DNA from: Tenebrio molitor
Lineage: Eukaryota; Arthropoda; Insecta; Coleoptera; Tenebrionidae
Length of the DNA stretch: 64,000 bases
Direction: 5' to 3'
Assembly: GCF_963966145.1 (NCBI RefSeq)
Contig: NC_091048.1
Span: forward strand, 30,380,001 to 30,444,000
Shown in pieces: positions 22,530-34,491 of this stretch; the stretch's first letter is position 1, and every line of letters starts with the position of its first letter. The notes below the pieces were generated by a model. The model was not told the origin of the DNA and made no database searches. It was given only the letters and a program-made list of their open reading frames with translations. A program made the translations under genes and the position numbers.

Positions 22530-24150
22530 GACTGCTCTTTGCAAAACTGAACGGATCCGGAGAAAAAAGCCGGAAAAAACAGCCGCAAAAAGAAAACGTA
22601 ACAGTGTAGGCAGCCCGCAATACGTGTTTTTCTTATCAACAAAACAAATAAAATTACCGCTCTTTGTTTTCCTTGGACTGTGTGGCAACAGATTCCTGGT
22701 CGTGGCCCCTTGTTTCTTTAACCTCTTTTCTCTGACCTTAAACAAGAACAGTATTTGTAAATATTCAACGAGGCGGTGCAATTCATGCAAACGATGTTGT
22801 CACAACCGACTCAAACGTTATCTTATCTTTGAGCTATTGAGCGATAGCCGCAAATTGCTAAAAAAAATAATTTCTCCGCTTTGAAAAATCAAGGTCGATG
22901 TGTTTGGTCACGAAATCTTAACAGTGGGCGTCGTGATTTTATTTTTTAATCGCCAATCGACAAGTATTTTTTGGGATACGTGTGGATCCCACCCTACTTA
23001 CCGCCTCCGGGCCCCCGCCGCTCCACTTCGCCGGCATTCCCCTCGTGCACTAGTTCACTATGAAACTTTTCGCATTCGATGAAATTAAAACTGTTGATTT
23101 TCATGAATTCCGTTTTGTTTGGTATTTCCTTGTTCCACTTCATTTTGCGAGCGCGCCGCCACTTTTATTAAAACCCGTCCGTTTGAAAACGTTAACAAAT
23201 TCTAACAGATCGACTCAACCGAAGACAACATCGCTACGGAGTGACGTCACCGTGTTTGTCATCGCATTTGTTTCGGGAAGTGACGCAGACAGGTGGCCGC
23301 TCTGTATATGCGGTAATCCGCAAGGAAAACACCGTCGGAATTGTCCCAAAGGGGAAGAATCGGTTAATGTAATTTAGTCGACGATCCAAAGTCAACATTT
23401 CCATGGAGCGAACTCCTTAAGTACGTCATAAGACAAACAGTCTAACAAAGCCGTGACTTGAGAAACGAACGAGTATAATGAGGAGCGCCACTAGAAGATC
23501 CGTTTTTATTTTGCTGCGCCACTCATCGGGCCGGAAGTGGAGGGTTTCCGGTGCTTATACCTTGTCTGTTTGTTGTTATTGAAAATTTCCAAGCGCGCCC
23601 ACGTTCTCCACCTCTGCGGATGGTTCGGGACGGTGTCAGGTTTACCGGAGCGAGTTTCGCCCGACGTGGGACTCTCCGGTGTACGATTTCGAACAGAAGA
23701 CCGGAAGTTAGACGAAGCGCAACAATAGATAGCATGATAGTGGATTCGCTGTTAGAGTGGTCAACCTGCAAGTTTCTTGCATGCAAAGAGACAATTAAAT
23801 CAACAGAAAATGCCTGACATACAACTCCACGAAAGGAACATTCGTAATGTCAACAAACGCCATTTATGTACATAAAGATGGTAACCATTGACGAACAGTT
23901 TTCTGAAGTTTATCGTTCCCAGAACATAAAACCGAAAAAATCGTAAACTGATTCATATTTGTTCGCGTAATTTTCAGTTCAAATCACTTCAAATATTCGT
24001 TTTCGTAGGTGAAGGTCATACTCATAAGTTATCTTTCGAGGAGACTCGAGATTAAGTCGTAGAAACTGGACCCTTTATTTTTCAACAATTCGATCACGAG
24101 TTTGAAACAATGTGTGATTTTTTTTTAATTCTTGTGATTTTTTCACATCA
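22530..24150. other. Intergenic, no gene recognised
   Basis: Open frames on both strands are short and overlapping. The first few hundred bases are the likely promoter region of the three-exon gene. A GC-richer patch at about 22.98-23.05 kb and 23.6-23.7 kb has no splice-supported coding frame. Confidence 0.45.
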
Positions 24151-25578
24151 TCTTTTTGCTGTGGGAGCCAAAAATATGGATTTTTTGTTTTTTTGCGATT
24201 TTCTCTAAAATGAAAAAATTCAGGTAAATTTTTTTCGACTCAGAAGAAACGCCTTGACAAGGGCAATCCAACGGTGCAAAATTCATTGCCATTTGTTGCT
24301 TAATAAGGGAGCTATGGGCGTTTAAATGATTTTCCGAAGTGAAAATTATATAGAAGGGGGGGGGTACATGGTTTTTTTCGAAAAAAAATTTGTCGCCGAT
24401 TCGAACCAAATTGCTGTCAGTTATTGTATAGGGTCAGTTGAATTCAGGTATAGTAAAAGTTCCGGCCATTGATTCCATTTTTTGCTGTGGGAGCCAAAAA
24501 TATGGATTTTTTGTTTTTTTGCGATTTTCTCTAAAATGAAATAATCCAGGTACATTTTTTTCGACTCAGAAGAAGCGCCTTGACAAGGGCAATCCAACGG
24601 TGCAAAATTCATTGCCATTTGTTGCTTAATAAGGGAGCTATGGGCGTTTAAATGATTTTCCGAAGTGAAAATTATATAGAAGGGGGGGTACATGGTTTTT
24701 TTCGAAAAAATGTTTGTCGCCGATTCGAACCAAATTGCTGTCAGTTATTGTATAGGGTCAGTTGAATTCAGGTATAGTAAAAGTTCCGGCCATTGATTCC
24801 ATTTTTTGCTGTGGGAGCCAAAAATATGGATTTTTTGTTTTTTTGCGATTTTCTCTAAAATGAAATAATCCAGGTACATTTTTTTCGACTCAGAAGAAGC
24901 GCCTTGACAAGGGCAATCCAACGGTGCAAAATTCATTGCCATTTGTTGCTTAATAAGGGAGCTATGGGCGTTTAAATGATTTTCCGAAGTGAAAATTATA
25001 TAGAAGGGAGGGTACATGGTTTTTTTCGAAAAAAAATTTGTCGCTGATTCGAACCAAATTGCTGTCAGTTATTGTATAGGGTCAGTTGAATTCAGGTATA
25101 GTAAAAGTTCCGGCCATTGAACCCATTTTTTGCTGTGGGAGCCAAAAATATGGATTTTTTGTTTTTTTGCGATTTTCTCTAAAATGAAATAATCCAGGTA
25201 AATTTTTTTCGACTCAGAAGAAGCGCCTTGACAAGGGCAATCCAACGGTGCAAAATTCATTGCCATTTGTTGCTTAATAAGGGAGCTATGGGCGTTTAAA
25301 TGATTTTCCGAAGTGAAAATTATATAGAAGGGGGGGGTACATGGTTTTTTTCGAAAAAATGTTTGTCGCCGATTCGAACCAAATTGCTGTCAGTTATTGT
25401 ATAGGGTCAGTTGAATTCAGGTATGGTAAAAGTTCCGGCCATTGAACCCATTTTTTGCTGTGGGAGCCAAAAATATGGATTTTTTGGTTTTTTGCGATTT
25501 TCTCTAAAATGAAATAATCCAGATAAATTTTTTTCGACTCAGAAGAAGCGCCTTGACAAGGGCAATCCAACGGTGCAA
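24151..25578. repeat. Satellite-like tandem array, ~324 bp unit, ~4.4 copies
   Basis: The landmark GCTGTGGGAGCCAAAAATAT occurs at 24158, 24484, 24808, 25132 and 25457, giving spacings of 326, 324, 324 and 325 bases. Internal copies differ by only a few substitutions and in the length of a G run. The first unit and the last, truncated after CAATCCAACGGTGCAA, are more diverged or incomplete. The minus strand of each unit is open for up to about 90 codons, with little change between copies. That is expected from recent homogenisation and does not prove coding. Confidence 0.92.
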
Positions 25579-28100
25579 GCAAACTGCGTTGCTCATCAGA
25601 TGCGACGAATTCAACGAACCGAATGTGTTTCTGCAGAGAAAACACGACCGTTTCCATTGAAAGACAGCGTTTATGAAAAAAATAAACATGGAGAGCGATG
25701 CATTTGAATTGTACGTCAGTATCGATTAAAAATTTAACTGATCACTGTTCTTGTTAGTATTCTCGTGAATATTGAGTAGGTTGGTTTTTTGCTGCGAAAT
25801 TATTTAACTTTAATAAAGTTCTTGTTTAAAATCAAAACTTCTGTGTTTACTTTATTAAAAATTTCTATCCCTTCAACGTACAGCAATTTACTGTAATATG
25901 TACAAAGAAGCAGATTGCTAACATTATGGAATGGAAGAGGTCGCGAGTAGGAAGTTCAAAGCAAAGTTTTTCTGTATAAAAACAACATACCCGAAGCGTG
26001 TATGCCTAAAAAAGAGCCAAGCGGGTTAAGTGTTAATTGAAACTGTATCTTCATTTCCTCGATGAACTTTTATGTCTTTTTTGATAATTGGAAAAAGACA
26101 TTTAACAATAAAACTCTGAATCTTTCAGATATTTTCTCGACCTAAAACAAACAGTCCTGGAACACTATTTCAAACAAGTTGTGATTAATTGGTTGCCTGA
26201 AACAAGGGGTAATATAAAATAAAAAACACGTAATATGGTGCACGAGGTAGTAGAAAGAGTATGTATTTTGTTGTCTTAATTAAATCATAACACTTAAAAA
26301 TGTCAAATCCAAATGAAGCGGCACATCTATGTACACATAAATGACAACCAACTATGCTGTTTTAGAAACATTTATAATAACACTATAGAAATCCAAATAC
26401 CTTTTTTCCGTTTCTTCTATTTCTTACAGAACTGTCACGAGTTTTCTTCCTCTTATTTTTTCTCTTATCTTACAAATCGTACTTATTACGTCACAGAAAA
26501 TGGCTTTCACGGCCTATTGTGAGACTCCATTCTTGGCTACTACTTTTCTTACTTTTTATATTATATCCAGTCCCTGCGGTGAACTGTGATATAATAATGT
26601 GTGTTGATGGTGGTAACATTTTTAAAACGTGTTTCTGATTGCAATCTGCCTCCAGTTCAAGGAAGGTTCCTGAATTAATTATTCCTGAACGTTATTATCC
26701 TTTCAGACGCTTATCTCTATGTTTTGTTGATTTGTTATTCTCTGACTTCCCTCAGTATAACTTCATGCTTCGTTCCTATCATTATTAGTTTTAAATTTTT
26801 TAAAACAAGCTTAGGGCAAGTTGAAGACACCGCCAAGTTTTCGTTTCCTCATCATTTTTCAGCAATTATTTCACCTCTGGCAGACTTTTTCCCTTGTCTG
26901 TATCGTTTTGTCTCCTCGATTTTCGACTTTCATAACTCGCTTAATTGCATAATCAAATCAGGTGAACGAGACGCTTCCTCGCGAGCTGAAATTAATCCGT
27001 CGTGTGCGTAACTTTATCAATAACTCAATTATAGCCGAGATTTATTAGGTCGGCGGGAATGCTCCGGTCGCCGCAACTACTTTCACCAAGTTCCAGTAAT
27101 AGAAATAGTCAGTTTAGGAAAATTAGCTCGCGTCTGGAGCGATATCAATCACAACAATACGAACGGGACTTTTTTGGCGCTATTGTGAATGACGGTGCGG
27201 TTTGCAGACGTGCGGTTCGGCCGCGCTGGAAATTACCCGAACAATTGTTACGCACGGCTGGATAAATAATCGAATAATTTTAGCGCCGGTCCAGATTTGC
27301 GACGGGTGCGAACGAGACAGTTTCATCTGTTCGACAGTGGGAGAGAAAAAGACGGCGCGAATGTAGTTTTTCGTTTGGATTCGTCTTTAAACAAGATATG
27401 AAGTTTTCAATTCGGGCTTAAGCATATAGGAGGTGCCGCCGGTCTTTATCGATTCCGGGAAATGGAGACACATATCCCTAGTTTCCAACTTTTCAGTCCA
27501 CTTTTCGTCCTGTCTCCTAGATGCATAATGTATCCGGTAATCTCTATATAAGTTCGACGGGGACGTGATCCCATCAGCTGGCTGGAGGAGGCGTTTTGTT
27601 CCTAGAAAATCGCTTAATCCGGAATTTAAGGGCGATTTGCGAAAGATTCCGGCCCGACGATTATCCGGGGACTCCCGGATGAAAAGTGTAGACAAATTAG
27701 GACCGAATCGGTTTGTTGGGTGAATTTACGGAAGTCAGTTGTACTCTTTGTCGGATTAGAGCAATTTTCGCAAGGACCCTACAGATTTATTGGGCTATTT
27801 TCTGGTAGATTTGTCGACGAGGGCTGGCCTCTTGAATAATGCCAATCTGATAAACGATGTTGCGAAATATTGTCCGGGGAGATATTCACTCGAGGAAACC
27901 AAATTACGCTCAATTTTATTGTGCACAGGGTGTTTCGGAGGGAACACGCCAACTCATAAATTATTAATTCAGTCTTGAAACATCGCTGCAATGTTTGTTA
28001 GTGTCTCTACAATGCAGTTATTAATTTGAAATCTGTAAAACAACAAAGATATCAATACATTTATCCTGGCCCCTCCGCCATTTTTACATTTTGCATATAA
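25579..28100. other. Intergenic, no gene recognised
   Basis: AT-rich to about 26.9 kb, then moderately GC-rich to 27.8 kb. No reading frame has both splice signals and recognisable sequence. Confidence 0.45.
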
Positions 28101-28102
28101 CA

Positions 28103-29232
28103 GATGGTTTTTAAATTTGGCGTCGAAGTTGGCAGAGAAGAGTCGATTGTGAACGCACCTCTGGATTATAACTCTGATGAGCTGTTTAAAATCCATTCGT
28201 TTTGATTGTGACCAGTTTCAGTTGCTAGGTTAGTGATAGGGAATTTTAGATAACACTAAATCCAGTCGCAGTTGGTAACTCTCGGAGGCGCCATTTTGGC
28301 AGAAACGTCTCGCTGAAATAACGACTGGCGCAAACATTTTTCGACGTAAACTGTGTGCGCATATCTATAAAATTGAGTTTTGGTACGAAATTTCAGGATT
28401 CAAAAAGAAAATGCCACGTCGTCTTCTCACAGTTGAGGCCAAACGGTTAATATTGACTTGTTTCGAGACATTTATTGGAGCCAACGGAAAACAACTCACG
28501 AAGATGAACATCGCCAATAAAGTTAACTCTAATTTGTGCTATTTTGTTGTGTGCACATTTTGGCTAGTGTTATATTTTGATGCCGTCTGCCTTTTCATCC
28601 CCTATAAAACATTTTTCTGAACTTCATGTTTCTTGGTGTCTAATTAGATTTTATAAAATTTTTGTATTAATCAATGCAATTTGATTACCTTTATTTAGTA
28701 ATTCCCAGGTATTTTTCACGTTTCTCTTACTGCCAAAGGACTCATTACGTTCATTCTTTATTTATATCGAGAATTGCATAACGTGATTTTGAGGTTTTGA
28801 CATTGAGTAATCTGTACCTGTACATAACCCCACTTTTCAACAGACGTGATCACAGAATCAAACAGACGTTTTTAGTTTCTCCTACTACAAATATTAATTT
28901 CCGTTATTAATATTGATAAATACATTGAGATCTTGCTTTACCACCATAGTAAAGTTTTGACAATTTTGACATTTTCATATCACAGCCACACCACACAACA
29001 ATTTAATGTAAAACGTATGCAGCACACAGCTAAACAGCGCGCCTACTATTTTTTTCGTTGCGGTATAACCTCACTTTTTGCATGTAGCTTGGAAAAGCAG
29101 AAGAGAGGTTAATCAGCTGTTTAAATTTAACCTCACTTTTTGCGTTGTTTGTGTTTTTAAACTACGATTTGAAAAATGAGTGTTTTTAAGACTCTTCAAC
29201 GGCAATTTTGACGCCAAATTTAAAAAAACACC
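28103..29232 (+). mobile_element. TIR element (~1.1 kb) with HTH fragment
   Basis: The left end (TTAAATTTGGCGTCGAAGTT, then GAAGAGTC) is mirrored at the right (GACTCTTCAACGGCAATTTTGACGCC..., complement). Internal blocks AACCTCACTTTTTGCGTTGT and GAAGAGTCGATTGTGAAC recur in the small element at 50880-51009, so the two are related. A short helix-turn-helix-like ORF lies at 28411-28620. Confidence 0.65.
28411..28620 (+). pseudogene. Transposase-like N-terminal fragment
   Basis: The frame begins MPRRLLTVEAKRLILTCFET and continues NGKQLTKMNIANKVN before decaying into hydrophobic, probably non-genuine sequence. The start resembles N-terminal DNA-binding regions of insect DDE transposases (basic start, helix, K.NIA helix). 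It lies inside an inverted-repeat element and no catalytic domain follows. Confidence 0.4.
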
Positions 29233-31320
29233 ATTGTAATGTTGGATTCGATATTAGATTTGATAGTAAAGATTTCTCGAAGCCATAAATAAAACAGAAT
29301 TTTCTCTCGAAAAGCTTTACAAGTAGTTGGAAACACAACGTCGAAGGTTTAGGTTGTAACAAAAAATGGTCAAAAATGGGTGCTTCTGAGACGGCTTAGG
29401 ACAAGATTACCCAAGTGGAACAGTGTTTTCACTCAATTTTCCTCCATTATGTGTGTTAAGGGTCGCAAATAAGTAGTCACGAAGATAGTTCCCACAAAAA
29501 ACTCATCTGGAATAAGTTGGGAGTGTTTTTTTTTCTTGTACCATTACCGCGATGAATTTGATAAACCTCCTGAAAAACTCCCTTTGATCCGAGTCCCGTT
29601 TTGGAGCGAGGGTGAAAAGCTCGACTTGATGTATTCATGGAAGTTGACGAATAGACGAGCTGTGTTTCTTTCAAGCGTACTGAATGACCGCACAATGCAC
29701 CCCATTACGGTCGATCGCCGTATCGGACTCTTTCTGAAACAACTTCCTTGTTATGAGAGCGCTCCCGCAGGATTTTTCTTTAGAACGACGCCAAGACCAC
29801 CGGTCTTATTACATACATAATAAATTAAACGCGTTACAATGCCAAAGCCACTTTAAGACTTTTACTGGGACTTGTCATGAACATTTGTTCAAGTTTTGAT
29901 CCTCTTGTTGGGGGCGGTCATTAACAGGTGTCCGCGATTAAACAGACGAGTTTTCGCACAACAGTCGAAGAAAGAGGCAAAAACGGCGCTTTGTGGCCGA
30001 ATCAGCGAAACTTTCCCGTGCGCGGAAAATCCAAGAGAATTATGCGGAATTACACCGAAAATTCCTCAAAATGCCCCTGAGAGGAGTTTCGACGGTTACC
30101 CCGCCCCGCATTAATAAACGACAAGACGAGCATCACTGCTTGATTGCTTTGAACTTTTCAATATTGAAGCAATAAAAAAATGAACGTTTTTATTGGAGAC
30201 TGTGCCGATATTGCCGGTTTTTCGTCCCCCGCTCTGGAATTTCAATAAACACAAAGCCAATAATTTTTCGTAACGACAAATAATATTGTCATGTAAATTC
30301 AACGTGTTCTGTGTAGAGATAGCTGAGACTTCCCTTCCGGTTCCGCTCGTCTATCTAGTTTAATGTTTATCGCAACAGCTACACTATGCCGCCGCCTTCT
30401 GTTCTGCCTCTACGTAATTATTGTGGCGAACGAAACAAAAAGGGAAAGAGGTGAGAGTGGATGTCCGAACCGGGACAAAAAACTAACATTAACATTTCAA
30501 CGAGGGGGATGCAAATGAAACAGTTCCCTAATATTATCGCAGGGGTGCGCTGTTTGATTAGTGTTTTTTATCTTTGTGAAAAAATACAACAGTGACAGGT
30601 GCAGCCTTGTCGAAGAGAGTTTACAGTGTTTGGAATGTAGACAACCAATTATACAAACACTTCCACGAAAAGGTAATTTGACAAGAGGGAAGGAAATATT
30701 CTGAATAAAATTCGGGCAGAATTAGGCGAAAATATGTTGTCCAGTCCGTTGGACGAAAATTTATAAGTAGCAAAAATGGTGGATGCGCCGGAAAACAAGA
30801 ATCTAATTTGGTTCTTTGAGAATCTAAAATCTGTCCACAACTCTACTAAAAGGAACAATTCAGAAATTACGACATCTTAGATGCACCAGAAATATAATAA
30901 ATAAACCAAAATGTGTTGTTTTGATGAAATAATGTAAAAACTATATTTTTCAAAGTTTTGTTGAGCCCAAATATACAAATATGAAATGATGAAGATGAGA
31001 AATAAGAACTTTGTTTTATAGATATTATATCTATTTATAATACAAATTACAAAAAGTGGAATATAACTGGATTGTTAACAGTAGATCGCTAAAAATTAAT
31101 ACAGATAAAAGTGATAACGTGTGTGTTGAGTGATAATCAAGATGTAAAAAGTCTATTTATACATAATGTCATAAACAATTAAGTAATTGATAAAAACTGC
31201 TATTTTTAATGGTAATGCAAAAATTGTAAATTTACATTTGCATCTTTTTAAATTTACGTCTGCATCTCCCTGCTGTTTGAACAATTAGGTGAATGTGCAA
31301 ATTATGGTTTAAAAGTTTTG
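29233..31320. other. Intergenic, AT-rich
   Basis: No gene is recognised. A single TGGTGGATGCGCC motif at about 30779 matches the unit landmark of the array at 57.0-59.6 kb, so one diverged copy of that unit may lie here. Confidence 0.45.
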
Positions 31321-31321
31321 T

Positions 31322-31501
31322 GTTGAAATAAATGAAGAAAACCACAAGGATATTAATAGACTAAACAATTTAGAAGGTTTACGGCAAAGAATTCTCGATG
31401 AAATGGAGCAAATCAGCCCTGACATTATTGAGCGCAGTGTACAAATTGCTGGTTAGTGCCAAATGGTTGGCGCGGGACAATTTCAATATTTGCATTATAT
31501 C
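31322..31501 (+). pseudogene. DDE transposase C-terminal relic
   Basis: The plus frame reads EGLRQRILDEMEQISPDIIE then RSVQIAG, a TAG stop, and in the same frame CQMVGAGQFQYLHYIAR. The pattern L+.RI.......SPDII.R, then C..V.GGQFE.L, is the usual C-terminus of mariner/Tc1-type insect transposases. The internal stop and missing upstream domain show it is dead. The adjacent MITE at 31515 starts within 15 bases. Confidence 0.6.
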
Positions 31502-31514
31502 GCGCGTTCAAATG

Positions 31515-31815
31515 AAATCCTGGGCTGAGTAGGCGTTGGAAAAATTAAACTGTTCGGAACAGTGTAAAGTTTGAATTTCCCACCATTTGACATGAATGAC
31601 ATTTGTTTATGTTTAATCGGGACATAATTGAACATGTTTGTTTTCAGCAAAGGGTCCCCTTAGATATTTGCTTCGAGAATAGGAATCGTTAAGTTATCTA
31701 AAACGTTGTAAAAAAAAAGATTTTGTTGGCTCTAAATTTTAGGTTAGCTGTCAACATGCTCCAATTAATCTACGCTTTAAAAAGCACAACAATTAACGGT
31801 TTCCAACGCCCAGGA
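31515..31815 (+). mobile_element. MITE family B, copy 1 (~300 bp)
   Basis: It starts AAATCCTGGGCTGAGTAGGC and ends with the near-complement (CCAACGCCCAGGA). Internal landmarks are ACAGTGTAAAGTTTGAATTT and TTTTAGGTTAGCTGTCAACA. Further copies are at 34166, 53014 and 58106. Confidence 0.8.
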
Positions 31816-31954
31816 CCGAAGATGTGTTATTTTCCCCCTGTTATAAATTTTATTTTATCTTTTTCTCGATGATGATGCATTTATCTCTTTATTTAAATGT
31901 TTTGTCATTTTTGACAATATCCGGGCTTTATACCTTACGTGGGTGAACGATTCG

Positions 31955-32295
31955 TATAGTCCAATTTTTACCCTTTTGAGGTGACGTCATTATCTAGTAA
32001 CTTTACGTATGTTTGAGCTAGGATCAGAAACAAATTTGAATTGATCATAAATAACAATAAATGTGTCAAATTTGTTGACAATTGCTTCGAAAGGTTATGT
32101 TTGTAATCAATGTAATAAGTGAAAGAAATTAAAAATTGTCAAATTGACAGAAGCATAAAATAACCTCAAAGTGACCATCAATAAATAAACGTGCCCTTTT
32201 TTTTTGTTTTTTTTTTCTGTTTCTGTCGTTTCAATAAAGAACAAGCGAGGAAGGAAATCGTGACGTCACCTCAAAAGGGTAAAAATTGGACTATA
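31955..32295. mobile_element. MITE with 35 bp perfect TIRs
   Basis: The 341 bp element is bounded by a perfect 35-base inverted repeat beginning TATAGTCCAATTTTTACCCT and ending GAGGTGACGTCA. Perfect TIRs suggest a recent insertion. The CRE-like TGACGTCA lies at the inner edge of each repeat. Confidence 0.85.
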
Positions 32296-34165
32296 AATCT
32301 TAATTTACAATTTTTTAACGTTAGAAAATAAACAAAAATAACTGCATGCTGCGACCTTCACAAGGGGAATAAAAGTAGGAAGGGGTAGATAACTGCAGAT
32401 TTGCACCTTCACGAGGAGAATAAAAATTAAAAATGTGCAGATGCTTCAGAGAGACAAAAATTATGATATTTCTATAATCTGAAGGGAGTGAAGGAATCTG
32501 TAAAAAGTCGCAAATTTTTATGTCGACATTATTTTTTATGGACTATAAATGGAATTAAGACAGAATTGAAAATATAGGAAAAGTCAAGCTCTACTGATTC
32601 ATGAATCAGATGAGATGGAAAACAGGATTTTATAGATCTTGTTGTAGTGAAATAACTGAAGGAAATCGTCTCTATTTCTAATATTAAAATGGAAGATAAC
32701 CTATTTATGGGTTGTAAAAATGGAGGATGCGTTGGAAAATATTGAAACTAAAAATGTCGATATGTCTCTCGTCGACACATTCAATATATTTTGATGATGC
32801 AGATCGACATAATATGTAAATTTGTATTTTTTTACAACCAAATTCATTTACTTCACGACACATCATAACACAGCTGAGCAAAAAAAACTCTTGAATGATC
32901 GAAATAAGTTTGAACGAAAATGTATAATTGCCGGATCCTGTTGCTGCGACAAGTCGAGCTCCAGGAAAACAGGCACCACTCATACTTTTTCACTTCTTCA
33001 AAACTTTCCGGTTTATCCTAATAATCCGGTACCTGGGGCGCTTTGCGAGCCTCTCGATTTCGTCGAACCCCGGAGTGATGTGCAGATTTTAATGAATCAG
33101 ATTTTTGTCCCGCAACTTCGCGTTGAAGGGACGAGTCGACTTGCACGTCACTCCAGGAAATTATTAAACCCGAGCGTGCCAACATCTGAAAACTGAATTA
33201 ACCAGCATTTCTAACTGTACGAACTTCCGACAACTATGCCATCAATTAAATCCGCCCGGAATAATGCAAAAGTAACGGATTATCCGTATTGAAATCCCAT
33301 TTCGACGTCGCCGCCTTCACTCCGGAATTCGAATTTACCGGAGCGACGCCTCTTTATCCATTCATATAAACATTTGCTTTTTGTTCGCTGGCTGGAACAA
33401 AGTTGGCCAAAAACGGCCAATTTCCGACGAAACGAACCGCAACTTCGCCTTCCATCACCATCTACAATTTAAATTACTTCGGACGTTACATATGTTGAAT
33501 TTCGGTTTTACATCGATATCCCGGTCGTTCCAGAAAGTGCGATTGTTTTTCTGCGGGACACAACACCACCGGATAATTGGGGTTGCGGCGTTCGATTTAA
33601 TTGTTTGCACGATTCCACCGGGATGGATTCCCAATATTTGTAATATGTCAATTATCGGTCCAATTATCATCGTGCGTTATTCTAAACCACGTACATATGA
33701 TGTGCTGATGCTACGTCAACAAGCGCATGTGACAATAGCGAAATCCGTACGGATAATCGTTGTGGCCAGATAACGCTTATAAACCGCCGAAAGCTCCCGT
33801 TTATAAATACATTGGCCGATTTATATTTTTCCAGGGTTTCAAACTGTGGTTCCAGATTTAATGGAAACGTCATGCAAACGCCATTCCTCAACGATGAGTT
33901 ATTCACTTTTTTTTTCACTAGGCGTCCAAGCGGCCAGGTTCAACACCGCAAAGAGATAAAATTGGACCAGGAAACGCACAAACGTACAATAAATTTATAC
34001 AATTTTCCTGTGCTTGGAATCTCATCTTGTTCATTTTAAAACAAACAAAATGTTAAACAATAAAAAAACAATCACGACTGATAAACAGTTTTTTATTAGT
34101 TAAGGACGAAAAAATAATAATAAAGCACCCTCGTTCCACTTTTCTATCCTGCTTTCACATCACAC
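32296..34165. other. Intergenic, no gene recognised
   Basis: A GGAGGATGCGTTGG variant of the 57 kb array motif occurs near 32722. Open frames of 124-130 codons at 32822-33196 and 33381-33773 show no domain, splice support or codon bias. Confidence 0.4.
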
Positions 34166-34491
34166 AAATCCTGGGCTGAGTAGGCGGTGGAAAAATTAAA
34201 CCGTTTAGAACAGTGTAAAGTTTGAATTTCCCGCCGTTTGACACGAATGACATTTGTTTATGTTTAATCGGGATATAATTGAACATGTTTGTTTTCAGTA
34301 AAGATATTTGCTTCGAGAATAGGAATCGTTACGTTATTCTATTTTTGAGGTAAAACATTGCAAAGAAAGAAAAACACGAAACATTTTTCTGGCTCTAAAT
34401 TTTAGGTTAGCTGTCAACATGCTCCAATTAATCTACGCTTTAAAAAAGCACAACAATTGCGGGTTTCCTTCGCCTTCCCAGTCCAGGATTT
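34166..34491 (+). mobile_element. MITE family B, copy 2 (~325 bp)
   Basis: Bounded by AAATCCTGGGCTGAGTAGGC and the complement of AAATCCTGGACTGGGAAGGC. It is the most complete copy, retaining both ends, and carries the same internal landmarks as copy 1. Confidence 0.82.

Noticed and set aside
24700..25070. GATTCGAACC-like T-arm of a tRNA inside the satellite
   Set aside because: No acceptor stem, anticodon arm or D arm could be formed around it. It is just part of the repeated unit.
24151..25578. Tandem array read as a CRISPR
   Set aside because: The repeated unit is the whole 324 bases with no short repeat and unique spacer pattern, and the genome is eukaryotic.
33381..33773. 130-codon plus-strand ORF as a gene
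   Set aside because: There is no codon bias, recognisable motif or splice-site support, and a minus-strand frame overlaps it.
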